From contig CAJFCJ010000005.1 of NCBI GenBank assembly GCA_904063045.1, positions 2,970,165 to 3,034,164 on the forward strand: 64,000 nt of DNA. The letters are read 5' to 3'. The notes beneath the pieces were generated by a model. It was not told the DNA's origin, made no database searches, and was given only the letters and a program-made list of their open reading frames with translations. Both the position numbers and the translations under genes were made by a program. This stretch comes from Dimorphilus gyrociliatus. Taxonomy: Eukaryota > Annelida > Polychaeta > Dinophilidae. Positions 50,993 to 62,774 of this stretch are shown here, in pieces (position 1 is the stretch's first letter; each line of letters starts with the position of its first letter).

Positions 50993-51312
50993 TATGTATA
51001 GCGATTAAAAGATAAGACTATCTTATTATTGTTATAAGCAATTGTCAAAAAAGGAGAAAGTTAGTTGAATAGAGAAGAGAATTTTTAAAATGTCGATTAA
51101 ATAAATTATTTAGAAAGTATGTTTTGTTAATCAAACAATTTTATATTATATAAATAAAGCGGGGACAAGAAATGTCTTTTTGAAACATTAGTATTTTAAT
51201 AATTCATATATTAATTAGTAGTAATGAAAGCTAAGTTGTTTTCTATTTGTAATTAGAAACGAATAAATATAGAAAATGTAAGTCAAGGTTATGAATTGTG
51301 TATTAAAATTTC

Positions 51313-51613
51313 GGCTGGGAGCTTGGCGTACTCCTGTAATTCGAGCTACTTCGAAGGCCAGATTTCGGGACGATTTGAAATTGGGATCCCTAACAGGCAG
51401 TGTTCTATGTCGATCAGACGTCCGAACTAAGCTCGGCATCGGCATGGAGTGACTGGCGGAGGCTAGTCATTCCAGGTCGTCTAAGGAGGGAGAAATCGAT
51501 CGAGGCCTGAAAAGGAGCAGATAAAACTCCCCGTGTTGAACAGTAGTCGGTTCGCGACTGTGAATAGGCATTGTCTGTTAGCCCGATTAATATAGTTGGA
51601 CTGCTGTCTGTAC
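51313..51613 (+). ncRNA. SRP RNA: 7SL signal recognition particle RNA
   Basis: About 301 nt with clear similarity to animal 7SL. The 5' Alu domain has GGCTGGGAGCTTGGCGTACT then CCTGTAATTCGAGCTACTTC, matching the metazoan GGCGCG...CCUGUAGUCCCAGCUACUC region. The middle reads GTCCGAACTAAGCTCGGCAT. The S domain keeps CTAAGGAGGG, then GGAGCAGATAAAACTCCC and TTGAACAGTAGTCGG, the helix 8 and SRP54-binding region, then CGCGACTGTGAATAGGCATT. A T8 run at 51614-51621 is a Pol III terminator. The RNA scaffolds SRP, which targets secretory proteins to the ER. The exact ends are set by alignment from memory and may be off by a few bases. GC content is far above the surroundings. Confidence 0.95.
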
Positions 51614-51621
51614 TTTTTTTT
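51614..51621 (+). terminator. Pol III terminator of the 7SL gene
   Basis: Eight T directly after the conserved 3' end of the 7SL RNA. Confidence 0.85.
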
Positions 51622-52481
51622 AATTTTTTTCCAATCTAAAAAATAATTCAAGCGGTTGTTTATTAAATTACCTAAAACGGATTATAGTTGGTAATTATCT
51701 CGGGGTTAATCCACTTAATTTTTTTTTGTTTTTAAATAATTTAATAAAAAGGCAAGAGAAAGTTTATTGATCGATTTCCAGATAAAAAGAGAGTTTATCT
51801 TGACAATTTATTGAATTAATTTAAAAATCATAGGTTATATGGAAATAATTGTAAGCGATTGTAAAGATTACTAGGTAATTGATAAGAATCATTTTTATCC
51901 CTTTCAATAAATAATCTATTAATAGCTGTAAATTTTGTATTTTTAGAATAATTTTTATATTGTTATATGATGGCAATTTACTAAAATTTTATTAAATCTC
52001 TATTAATAATCCTTTATCCTTTTTTAAAATTTATAATTTGACTAAACTACGCAAATTCATTGACCTAAAAAATATCTTCTGTACTTCCTCCACAGAATAA
52101 GTTTATTTCTTTCACTTACAAATAATTAAACATTTTTTCTATAGTTTCCATCCTCTTTTTAAGTTTTTTGACAGAAAGAAAGCTTTTGGACTGTATTCCT
52201 TTTACTACGAATATAAAAGCTACATCTTAAAAATAATCAATTTCTATTCTATTTGAAGAAACAATGAAATTTCTTAGAATTTAATTTTCACCTGTGAACA
52301 GACTGTGCTTGATGGAGAAGGTTTAAATGTTTATAGTATTTTCTAGGTAAAGATTATAACAGTTTATTCGAGAGTTACTTTTAATAGATAGCAACCTTTC
52401 AACACAGCTTTCCGTTTATATACAATATATATATAGTATATAGTTGTCTACTTATTTATTCAAATCACAAAAAATGAAATC

Positions 52482-53504
52482 TCAAAATTTACAACATTCA
52501 AAACGTACAGCATTCAAACCAGTCCTGTCTATAGTAAGGACGTCTATAGAGATTTGTGGGTTAATACCGCAAACTGCCGAATTTTTACTGCAAGACGACG
52601 ACCAAGGTCCCCATTCTCCCTCGGAAAGTCCTCCAGGTGGATGTACTTCAACAGTTGCTTCGTGAGGGTTCAGATGGCTTCTACACCTGAATTTGAAATC
52701 AGTAGCGCCATAATCGTCGCTGAAAGGTCCTTTATACGGAACTAGTCTTACTGCAAAGGCTACCATGTACATTCCATCAGGACAATAGCTTGTACCATGC
52801 CAGATTCCTTCGTTAGCATTGCCAGATTTAACACTTGTACCAGTAGTATTATCGTAAGGCCTTTTACATTCTAATCGAATATTGTTCAATGCGGTCTCAT
52901 CTCCACCAGCAGGATCAACTCGAAGTTGTATACCGTTGACAAAATAACCATGAGAACAATATTTATAACCTTGTCTTTCTCCAAATTGAAGAGTATTTGA
53001 ATGTGTTAATTCACTAGAAATTTGAATTCCATTATTAATTGCACAAGTTATTCCAGAATAGCCTCCAATACAAGAACATGTGTACTCATTCACTTTCTCA
53101 AATCTTTCTATACACTTTCCAAAATTCAAACATGGGTAGCTGTTACAAGGAGTTTCTTGACAAACTAGTCCGCGAAATCCGTACCATTTATCACAAATTC
53201 CTCTATTAAAGCAATTTGAAGTACTGACTTTGTTAAATGTCTTAAATGTATTTTCTGATGAAGAATTACAAGAAGAAAATCTTTCTGAGTGCAAATAGCA
53301 CATCTTATCTTTTGAAATCGTAGCAGACAGACAATTTCTACAGTTTGAGCAAAAGCTTAAACATAATAGCTTACTATTTATACGAAAAGAATGAAAAACA
53401 GAATGAAAAATATCGTTAGAGTAACAATACTGTTTAAAAATGAAATATGGATTTGAAAAAAGTGAAGAAAAAAGAGAACAAAGTAAAAGGAAAAATATCT
53501 TCAT
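52482..53504 (-). CDS. Secreted PAN/apple-like + EGF + VMO-I domain protein (copy 1)
   Basis: Single open frame, 340 residues, starting with a signal peptide (MKIFFLLLCSLFSSLFSNPY). Residues about 25-95 form a Cys-rich apple/PAN-like region (LCLSFCSNCRNCLSATISKD, CYLHS). An EGF-like module follows (CNSYPCLNFGKCIERF then YTCSCIGGYSGITC). The last about 180 residues are a vitelline membrane outer layer I (VMO-I) beta-prism: YCSHGYFVNGIQLRVD, LNNIRLECKRPYDNT, CPDGMYMVAFAVRL, DFKFRCRS, VHPPGGLSEGEWGPWSSSC and VRFECC, with the three internal VMO-I repeats visible. VMO-I proteins coat eggs or occur in secretions; some bind glycans. The function of this combination is unknown. It is closely related to the gene at 56581-57633 and both lie on the - strand. 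Confidence 0.85.
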   Translation of the reverse strand: MKIFFLLLCSLFSSLFSNPYFIFKQYCYSNDIFHSVFHSFRINSKLLCLSFCSNCRNCLSATISKDKMCYLHSERFSSCNSSSENTFKTFNKVSTSNCFNRGICDKWYGFRGLVCQETPCNSYPCLNFGKCIERFEKVNEYTCSCIGGYSGITCAINNGIQISSELTHSNTLQFGERQGYKYCSHGYFVNGIQLRVDPAGGDETALNNIRLECKRPYDNTTGTSVKSGNANEGIWHGTSYCPDGMYMVAFAVRLVPYKGPFSDDYGATDFKFRCRSHLNPHEATVEVHPPGGLSEGEWGPWSSSCSKNSAVCGINPQISIDVLTIDRTGLNAVRFECCKF

Positions 53505-53711
53505 AATTAGAAGAACTTAAGACTTTTACAGGTAAAAGCTATAGGTAAAAACAACATGACACATATGACTTTCAAAAAGTTAATTGATCTTCAATTTATA
53601 TAACAGTTACTCTTTTATGTGAATTGCCTAGCACGTCACCTATAAAAGAACATTATATGTGGCATTGTGGTGCCATCTAATGTATTTTCTTTTTTCAAAT
53701 ATATAGTAACC

Positions 53712-53940
53712 ACGACAAAATAAATTAAACGCTCTAAACAGAAAAACGAGAAGAGAAAGATTCTCCATTAGGCCTATAAAACTTTTTCTTTTGCCTCATA
53801 TTTATTTTTATCGAACCACTAAAATATATCTTGAAGTTTGCATGTAACAGATAAAATAATTTGGGCGATAACCTTCTGTTTAACTTTCAGAAGAGTCTAA
53901 AAAGGTCTTTACTGTTAGGTATAGAAAAAAGTGTATAGAT

Positions 53941-53990
<50 letters not shown>

Positions 53991-54977
53991 AGGGAGGGAG
54001 CGAAAGAGTAAGAGAAGAAGAAAGAAAAGAGTAAAATGATGAAATATAACGTTATGAATTTGGGAGAAATCTTCGTATATCGTAGTTATATTTTGAAAAG
54101 AGGACGGATGTTAGATAAATGAAAAGGTATTTAAATAAAAAGAGTCTCGTAATAATGATTAATAAGGCAAAAATATTATAAATTATTTACCGAAATCCGC
54201 TTTAGTTAATGTAATTCGAATACAAAATTCAATTTAAAGACAAGAAAATTCTATTGGTTTTTAGATTATTTGGCTTTATTGTAGAAAAGAGACGAATATA
54301 GACGCCTCGTAGCAAAGAGAGAGAGAGAGAGAGGGGGGAAGTGTGAGAAAAATAAAGAGGAAGAAGGAGAAAGCGACTGAGAGGGAGAAAAACAGAGTGA
54401 GAGAGAGAGAGAAACAGAGAGAGAGAGAGAGAGAAAGTGAGAGACAAAAATGTGTAAAAAGGAAAGGCAAACAAGGGTAAAATGGAAGACACTCAGACCA
54501 CACAAACCTGCTCAATAGCGTCTATCGGTCAGTAGTTGTAGTATAATTGTTCGACCGTATTTGATGGGACTTGGTATCAAGAGGATAAATGTCAAGTAAA
54601 TCCGTTATTTTCGACCTATTACTCTAGTTGGGGCGATTTCTTTATTCTTCCAATGCAACATTTTTACTGATATTTCAAGGCGAAACATTTCAAGTTTCAT
54701 TCTTAACGCAATATAGAAATACAGAAACTAGAGGACACATTATCTATAGGAGAAGGGGAAGTGGGTGAGAAACAAGGACAAAAATTGAGTGAGAAAAAGA
54801 ATGAAAAGGATTGAAAGAAAGTGAAAACGAAAGAGAACATAATATATAATAGACGTAACGCATAACGAATAAGTGAGAAATAGAATATTCTGGGAAATGA
54901 GGCCTTAGAGATTCGACCTCATTTGGAAATGTTCAATAATTGTAGTTCATTTTGAAGATGTTGAATATAAAAGTGAA
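53712..54977. repeat. 1.27-kb duplicated block, copy A
   Basis: Matches 59010-60277. The first about 170 bp (starting CGACAAAATAAATTAAACG) are diverged, while from CTTTCAGAAGAG onward (53886) the copies look almost identical by eye, differing mainly in microsatellite length. The block contains (GA)n then (GGGA)n at 53944-54000 and a second purine-rich tract at 54317-54440. Open frames on the - strand through these tracts (Leu/Ser-rich) are repeat translations, not genes. No terminal inverted repeat or target-site duplication was seen. Confidence 0.9.
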
Positions 54978-55429
54978 ATTTCCTCTTCAGAACAATTGAA
55001 AAACTGAAGGTGTTCACACTACTAAATCAATTAAAATTAGTTGGAATTACCTTCTTATATAAATAAGAAAGTAGCTATTGGTAAAAGTATCAATAAGAGT
55101 CATGTTTATTAATTTTTGGTTTAAAATATAGTACAAATATTCCAATTTGATACTTGTCTGTCACTAGTTTAATAACATAGTGGAATAATTGTAATAAAAA
55201 CTGTAACTTTAAGTTATATAATACGAATTCTTTCATATAAATGCATAGTTGTTTTTCTAAGGAAATTATAAAAAAAAACTTTACAGTTTTAAATCTTTTA
55301 TTGTATTGTTTCATTTCAATAGTAGAGTCATCTTTCTTCTGCGTCATTTGTATTAGTATTAAAACATCATAACACTCTTATAGCCATATTACATGTTATA
55401 GTATTTAAATGTAAGCTTTTCTTTTTTAA

Positions 55430-55990
55430 TCAATATAATTGATAAAATCTGTATTTAAGGTACAAACAACTGAGTTAAGAGTTGCCACTCTGCAATAAAA
55501 AAAATTCAGTTTGGCAATAGCCAATCCACCCTCCGGCTCTTTTCCGACAAGTTCACTCTTACGATTTCTACAGCTGTTACATTTTAATATTTGTAACAGC
55601 AGATGTGCTCCCTCTATATTTGAAAGCCTCTCCATAAGGTTTAGATCTAATTATGAAAGCTGTTAATAAACATTCCATCATGAAAAAAAAATGACATTTT
55701 TCACCAATGGCTTCTACTGATTTGATCGGTGAACCTAGGTCACTGTCGTATGGTCTCGGACAAGGTGATATTGCATTATTTATCGTTGTATTACCTTCTT
55801 TCTCAGACTTAAACCAATATCATCAACGAAATAACCATATTTACAGTAAATAGATCTATTCTTATCACGAAATTAAACACGATTATTGCAAGTTAGCCCT
55901 TTAATTATTGTCTGCTATTGTTAATTAGAAAATTAACTCCTGAAAGCCTAATAGCAAAAGTTACATTCATTTAAAAAGCTTCATTCGACT
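55430..55990 (-). pseudogene. Decayed VMO-I fragments between the two intact genes
   Basis: Three stretches on the - strand match parts of the VMO-I domain but are broken by stops and shifts. Near 55850-55700 YCKYGYFVDDIGLSLRKK...RPYDSD mirrors YCSHGYFVNGIQLRV...RPYDNT. Near 55590-55440 ILKCNSCRNRK, PEGGLAIAKL and NSVVC mirror FKCRS, PPGGLSEGEW and NSAVC. Near 55970-55930 MNVTFAIRLSG mirrors MYMVAFAVRL. The last lies upstream of the first, out of the normal order, so at least two broken copies or a rearrangement are involved. No signal peptide or EGF part was found. Confidence 0.65.
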
Positions 55991-56580
55991 TTCTTTAGTA
56001 AAATCAAAGGTGAAATAAGAATTGAGTTGAACAAAAATTGTATTGGCACAAAATTTCCATCATAAATATTATATCGTAAACACAGTATATGTCTTCTTTA
56101 ATATGTTCTACTTTCCGTCGGTAAAACAATATGAAGCGGTAGCCTTGTTATTGATCTTGAAATTGTTTTTCTTTCAGACTATCACATATGTTTTTCACGA
56201 AAGAAAAGCATCGTCCATCATTTAAATAAGAAACTAAGAAACAATTTTTATTTCTAGTAAAAAATTGAAAGTATTTTATATTCCTTTTTAGTGGGAAATA
56301 CGTCAAATACAATTACATTTAAAATTTAAAGGTAAAGTATAACCGTAGCAAAAGCAGGGTTGGACACTATGGGAAAAGATTATGGAAAATAACAATATAA
56401 ACTATGTAAATGTTTGTTTTTAATCTTAATCATTTAATATTCTTTTATCATATGACAATTTAAAAGAAACTTGTTGATATTCTACATTTTCTCCACTAAA
56501 ACATACATTTTAGTATCTCTTTAATTAGCCAATTTGTTCAAGCAAACATTCAGTTAAGTATGTTTATACTTGACTTCGTT

Positions 56581-57633
56581 TTAGAACGTTTTGCTAAAGT
56601 ACGAGCAACACTTTAATTTGACTTCATTTAAACCTGATTTGTCGGCACTCGATGACTCTATTTTAGTTTTTACACCGCAGACTGCTGAAGTTGAATTGCA
56701 ATTTTCAGACCACGAACCCCAGATACCGTTCTTTAGACCACCCTGAGGGTGAATTTCTATGAAAGTATTATTGACATCTAGAAATTTTTGACATTTAAAT
56801 TTAACATCAGTTATGGCATTATCATCTCCAAGTATTCCTTTATATGGTGAAGCTCTAACACGAAATCCTACTATAAACATATTCAACGGACAAAAGGTCT
56901 TACTAAACCAAGATCCTTCGCCAGTAATACCAGATTGAACATGATCACCCTGTGTATTATCGTATGGTCTTTGACATTGTAGCCTAAGATTATTCACACC
57001 TGTATTATCTATCCCTCCAGTTTCAACTCGTAATTGTATACCATTAGCAAAGTAACCGTGATCACAGAATGCAAATGGATAAACGTCTCCAAACTGTACC
57101 GGATTATCGTGGGTTAATTCTTTATCAAATTGCCTACTAGTAGTATTTAAGTGGCAAAATTTTCCATAATAGCCTCCTACACAAATACATTTAAAGGATT
57201 TCTGATTACCCATCCTATGACAATAGCCAAAATTCTGACAGGGATTCGGTAGACAAACATCATGTTCACAATCTTTTCCATAATAACCTGGAAAGCAGTG
57301 ACATGTTTTTCCAAAAAAGTCATATTTCCCCCTCTTTGTGCAATTTGACTCAAAAATTTTAATATAAACTTTATAGGTCTTCACAAGCATAGAAGAACAA
57401 GAGGGTACTTTAGTTTCATGAAAAAAGCATTGCTTGTCAGAGGAGTAAGTAACTGCAAAGCATTCTTTATTTCTTGAACAAAGAATAAAACATCGAAATT
57501 CGCTTTTCGAAGGAAATGAATTAAAAACCGAAGAAGAAATATTTCCGGTATAGCATTTAAATGTAAAAATATGAGAAATATCTGCCTTGACAACATAATA
57601 AAATATAAAAATCATGATAAACACAGCAGTCAT
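56581..57633 (-). CDS. PAN/apple-like + EGF + VMO-I domain protein (copy 2)
   Basis: Paralogue of the gene at 52482-53504. The open frame extends up to 57687 but has no ATG before 57633; starting there gives a signal peptide or anchor (MTAVFIMIFIFYYVVK), so 57633 is chosen. An upstream exon is possible. A Cys-rich apple/PAN-like part follows (CFILCSRNKECFAVTYSSDK), then two EGF-like modules (CHCFPGYYGKDC; CLPNPCQNFGYCHRM then CICVGGYYGKFC) and a complete VMO-I domain (FCDHGYFANGIQLRVE, LQCQRPYDNTQG, CPLNMFIVGFRVRASPYKG, IHPQGGLKNGIWGSWSENC, VKLKCC). Copy 1 has one clear EGF module where this has two. Secreted or type II membrane protein; function unknown. Confidence 0.82.
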   Translation of the reverse strand: MTAVFIMIFIFYYVVKADISHIFTFKCYTGNISSSVFNSFPSKSEFRCFILCSRNKECFAVTYSSDKQCFFHETKVPSCSSMLVKTYKVYIKIFESNCTKRGKYDFFGKTCHCFPGYYGKDCEHDVCLPNPCQNFGYCHRMGNQKSFKCICVGGYYGKFCHLNTTSRQFDKELTHDNPVQFGDVYPFAFCDHGYFANGIQLRVETGGIDNTGVNNLRLQCQRPYDNTQGDHVQSGITGEGSWFSKTFCPLNMFIVGFRVRASPYKGILGDDNAITDVKFKCQKFLDVNNTFIEIHPQGGLKNGIWGSWSENCNSTSAVCGVKTKIESSSADKSGLNEVKLKCCSYFSKTF

Positions 57634-57689
57634 AGCTAAAATGTAATGCCAATGTCGACGGATATGATCTTTAACATGATCAGCCAAGG

Positions 57690-58900
57690 ATTATAAAGTA
57701 TACAATAATTAACATTCATATTTCATTAAATTGTGAATTAATAAAGGCTGCTAATGGCTTTATACTTAAATAAACACTTTATTCATTCTTCTTTCTCTCC
57801 AATATTATTCTTTATATCTTTTGCGTCTAAATACAAATATTATATATTTCCAATACACAGCTATACACATTGCTACAATTTCAGTTTTAACTATTCAATT
57901 ATCAATAATGAATTTAATAAAATATGTACTCTATGTCGCTTTTCTTTCTGTGAACATTAAAGTTATTTTAATTATTATGATATAGGCGGTTGGAAATTCA
58001 ATTACATCGTCAGCTACTATGGTAAATAGATTTTTTTTATATGTAATAATGATGGACGAAGGTCTCTTCCTTTTTCTATATATTTAATATAAAAAAGTAG
58101 GAATATATGAATGTCTCAAGATATTATATTACTTTATTATATATATTAGAGACTAGGTATAAGTAGCTGTTGATTTTTATTATATATAATATATTAGTAG
58201 TTTTAAAAAAGACGAAGCTGAACGAATAAATTTTATACATAGAAGAAAAAATTAATTCTATTCTCAGCAGAATAAACTAAAGATATATATTAATGTCAGA
58301 ATAATATTAGGTTTCAATCAGGAGAAACATCGCCTTACAAAAAAGATATTATCTTCTTAAGATATTTAACAGATTTCTCTCTCTCTCTCTCTCTTTCTCT
58401 TTAAATGTATTTTCAAAAGAGAGAGATTAGATACATTTAAAAATACTTTCAAATTTCATTTTCATCTTATAAAAACTATAAAAATTATGACGAAAATAAC
58501 ATTAAATATCATTATTGTTAACAACAACATTAACAAAAAATACGAAAAGTGTATATCTAATTTACATAATTAATTTTGTTAATTAATTTTAATTTGCTGA
58601 TTAATTGAATTTCAGGTAAATCTTCACGTTTCAAAAAGAACTTTCAATATAAAAAAAGATGTAACCTCTAAATGAAAAATTTCATTTTATTAATTAGAGT
58701 ATATGAGAAAATATTCACTAAAATAAAAAGAGTAGTATGCTAGTATATTTAATCTCACTATTATAGTTTCAAAAAGGATGATCATATATTTTAAAATTAT
58801 CGTATTATTATGTAATATACTGAAATTTCAAACTATAAATCTTCATTAGAGCTTCCTATTTGCAAAAATCTAATTTTCCATATATTATATACTTCTAAAA
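57690..58900. other. Intergenic region
   Basis: AT-rich DNA with (AT)n and (TC)n tracts (58376-58400). I see no gene. Confidence 0.5.
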
Positions 58901-59009
58901 TTATCTTTTCAATTTTTCATCTCGTACTAGAACGCCATCTATTTCACTCTTTTGGTTTATACACCGAGTCTGCATAACTGCTAATTTTAGCCAATTGTCC
59001 CAATTTCCC
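58901..59009 (-). pseudogene. VMO-I C-terminal remnant at the edge of block B
   Basis: The - strand reads GNWDNWLKLAVMQTRCINQK then SEIDGVL, which lines up with GEWGPWSSSCSKNSAVCGIN then PQISIDVL of the intact protein. Similarity ends at about 59009, where duplicated block B begins, so the block truncates this copy. Several Cys positions are lost. Confidence 0.55.
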
Positions 59010-59246
59010 CGACAAAATAAATTAAACGCTCTAAACAGCAAAATGAGAAGAGAAAGATTCTCTATTAGGCCTATATATTCTTCTTTTTTCCTTTTATGCA
59101 TATCCTTTTATTTTTAGCCACTAAAAGATATCTTACGAAGTTTGGCCATGCGATAGATAAAATTATTTAGGCGATAACCTTCTGTTTAGCTTTCAGAAGA
59201 GTCTAAAAAGGTCTTTACTGTTAGGTATAGAAAAAAGTGTATAGAT

Positions 59247-59288
<42 letters not shown>

Positions 59289-60277
59289 AGGGAGGGAGCG
59301 AAAGAGTAAGAGAAGAAGAAAGAAAAGAGTAAAATGATGAAATATAACGTTATGAATTTGGGAGAAATCTTCGTATATCGTAGTTATATTTTGAAAAGAG
59401 GACGGATGTTAGATAAATGAAAAGGTATTTAAATAAAAAGAGTCTCGTAATAATGATTAATAAGGCAAAAATATTATAAATTATTTACCGAAATCCGCTT
59501 TAGTTAATGTAATTCGAATACAAAATTCAATTTAAAGACAAGAAAATTCTATTGGTTTTTAGATTATTTGGCTTTATTGTAGAAAAGAGACGAATATAGA
59601 CGCCTCGTAGCAAAGAGAGAGAGAGAGAGAGGGGGGGGAAGTGTGAGAAAAATAAAGAGGAAGAAGGAGAAAGCGACTGAGAGGGAGAAAAACAGAGTGA
59701 GAGAGAGAGAGAAACAGAGAGAGAGAGAGAGAGAAAGTGAGAGACAAAAATGTGTAAAAAGGAAAGGCAAACAAGGGTAAAATGGAAGACACTCAGACCA
59801 CACAAACCTGCTCAATAGCGTCTATCGGTCAGTAGTTGTAGTATAATTGTTCGACCGTATTTGATGGGACTTGGTATCAAGAGGATAAATGTCAAGTAAA
59901 TCCGTTATTTTCGACCTATTACTCTAGTTGGGGCGATTTCTTTATTCTTCCAATGCAACATTTTTACTGATATTTCAAGGCGAAACATTTCAAGTTTCAT
60001 TCTTAACGCAATATAGAAATACAGAAACTAGAGGACACATTATCTATAGGAGAAGGGGAAGTGGGTGAGAAACAAGGACAAAAATTGAGTGAGAAAAAGA
60101 ATGAAAAGGATTGAAAGAAAGTGAAAACGAAAGAGAACATAATATATAATAGACGTAACGCATAACGAATAAGTGAGAAATAGAATATTCTGGGAAATGA
60201 GGCCTTAGAGATTCGACCTCATTTGGAAATGTTCAATAATTGTAGTTCATTTTGAAGATGTTGAATATAAAAGTGAA
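59010..60277. repeat. 1.27-kb duplicated block, copy B
   Basis: Second copy of 53712-54977, same orientation, 5.3 kb away. Nearly identical from about 59180 to 60277 and more diverged in the first 170 bp. The match ends after TTGAATATAAAAGTGAA in both. VMO-I remnants touch it on both sides. Confidence 0.9.
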
Positions 60278-60284
60278 GTTGTTT

Positions 60285-60350
60285 CTTTTGAACAGTTTAT
60301 TCTTTAAATATGGTTACGATTGTAGAGATTTTTTGGTTAATGGCACAAGG
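60285..60350 (-). pseudogene. Short VMO-I remnant to the right of block B
   Basis: The - strand reads CAINQKISTIVTIFK, resembling CGINPQISIDVLTID of the intact VMO-I C-terminus. Only about 15 residues, so weaker than the other remnants; its position next to block B and its strand support it. Confidence 0.4.
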
Positions 60351-62738
60351 AGGCAGCTGTTTCATAAAACGAAAGAGAAAACTGTATCGATCTTAAACTG
60401 AAATGAATTTAAAGCTTTAAAGCGGAGCAGATAGAGATAATGTTAATCTGTAATCTGTTCCCTGAATGAATTAGCATTGTAAATATATTAAAAAAATTTT
60501 TTCTATGCACTAAAAGATGAAGAGAATAAATTAGTCTGTGATATGCATATACTTTAAAAAGAGCATTGATTGTTGTCTCTTTTAGTTTAAGTGTTTTTTT
60601 GGCTATGGAAATGAAAAGAGATAGAATACTTAAATATAAGAAAATAGTATTAAAAATTTAAAGATCGAATGAGAATGTATTTTTCCCTTTTCTATTTATT
60701 TTAACCAATAAATGAATTAAAAATAGATAGGTGAGAGTATAAAATTTTATCTTCATAGCAGATAAAGAACGTAAATGGCGTGCAATAGAAATCTTAGAAA
60801 GGAAGATGCAAATGTAGAAAAAGAAAAGAGTCAACTGTATCCACTTTGATCGACTATCGCGAAAGAATCTTTTACTTACGGAAGACATAAATTATAGAAT
60901 AAGGCAAGCAGAAATAAGAGAGAAAAAGAGAGAGAGAGAGTAAAAGAAATGACTTAAAGTAACTTTTATTTAGTGCAAAGTGTAAGGTATTAAAAATATT
61001 TATGAAAGAAATATTAATTATAGAGGCGTTAGTGTAAACTCTTTAATATATTTCTTCATTTTCACAACTATATTTACACTTTCATTACTCTAGACTTATT
61101 TTATCTGGGTAATACTAATTAAATTTTCGTACACAAAAGTAAATACGCTGCGCAGCGTTTGCTGATACTAAAGTACACGTTATAAAAATCTGGCTTGGTG
61201 CATTCTCGATGCAGTCGTCAGCAAAGTATGGGGAGGGGCGCTTGTCAATGAACCGTCTACAGTTTTTCAAATTTGGAAACTTGCCTACAGTATGTTTCCT
61301 TTTTTATAACATTAGACTAGTTAATTTGTATTGAAGTAGTATTTATACTCAGCTATATATTTTAAATATTGATTTATTCTTTATTAATAATCTGTTTATA
61401 ATGTTTATTTTTCTGTTTTTTCTCTGTTTAATTATCTTTTGTCTTCTTTCCTAAAATATGTTAAATAGAGAAAGAGAGAATGATAAAATTCTGTCTACTT
61501 TGGCCTATGTAGGTATTTTACATAAGTAAGCAGAAAATGTCAACTTAATACAATTAACCATCTCCGATTCTCAACGCTTAAGGTGTCGATGCCATGACAA
61601 CATGTATGTCCTATAGGCAGTGCATATAGTCTTTCGTTTATTTTGTAGGAAAATCAAATTTATGTTTCTGTCGTGAATTTCGTAGTTGAAGAGAAAAGAC
61701 TTTTATAACGTAGTTTTACCTTTGCTTTAAAGCGTCTAAATTATTTATAGTTGATATATAGTTATTTAAAGGCAAATACTAGGAATTCATAAATGTAGAA
61801 AGAGAGAAACAAAGAGGATGAAAGCGAAAAAAAAAGTATGTATAAAAAAAAAAGATGTTAACCAGAAAAGAAAGGGAGAAAAAGCTATTGGCTAGTTTGA
61901 CGGGATTGTATCGATTAAAATCTGTTGAATTCGGGCCAACATCAAAGCGTTTCCGATTGAATTTCCGTGCATTGCTCAGCAGCGGATTTCTCGGCTGAAT
62001 TATTCCTAATTTCGATCTTACAAAGACCCGTCCAAATGAATTTACGCCGAATACGAAATTTGATGACTACTGACTAATTTATTTCACTTTGGTTTGTATT
62101 GTTTGCTATACTATAAAATCACGATTACTACTCTAATATGGTAGATGTCAGCACAAGTCTTTGCAGAACATAATCCTATTTACCCCGCCCCTATCTAATT
62201 CGCAATTTCAGCTGCTTTTGTAAATTAGTCCTCCGGCCAAAAGATATATAAATAATAGAAATATATATATATGTCTATATTTATATATATATATATATAT
62301 ATGCATGCTTTATCTATATCCATATCAGTACTTATTTTATGCCATTTAATATGTCTTTTGTATATTGAAAAAACTTGTACATATATCATCTTAAGAGCAT
62401 ATTTATACCGACATAAAACCCCTATAAAGCGTCATTAAGAAGAAAATATTAATCTAACTCTAAATAGGTCAATTATTCTCTTCCTTTAATGATTAATAGA
62501 ATTTATTACCTCTCTTGCAGGAAAGATACCTAATAAATATTAAACTTACTGAATGATTTTAATTAAAGAAAAAGCAAAAGTGAAGAAGTTTTAGGCTATA
62601 AATGAGCTAATAAGAAAGAGTCATAGAACATATATTTATTATTTGAATTTATAGGACAAATATTAAAAGAATATGTTTATCCGCCTAAGTATCTACAGTA
62701 TATACATATATTAGAATATGTGTGTGCATGTGAGAATT

Positions 62739-62774
<36 letters not shown>

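Larger units (their letters stand above)
45155..51312. other. Gene-poor, repeat-rich region
   Basis: Six kilobases with no supportable coding region. It holds (AT)n tracts at 45554-45575 and 45609-45634, (AG)n at 46407-46445, (TC)n at 48548-48574 and a compound (GA)n(GT)n at 50935-50992. An imperfect inverted repeat at 47515-47607 is listed separately. No transposase, reverse transcriptase or LTR pair was seen. Confidence 0.5.

Noticed and set aside
54229-54515. Overlapping Leu/Ser-rich open frames, repeated at 59527-59815
   Set aside because: They are three-frame translations of (TC)n-type purine/pyrimidine tracts inside the duplicated block, with no codon structure or homology.
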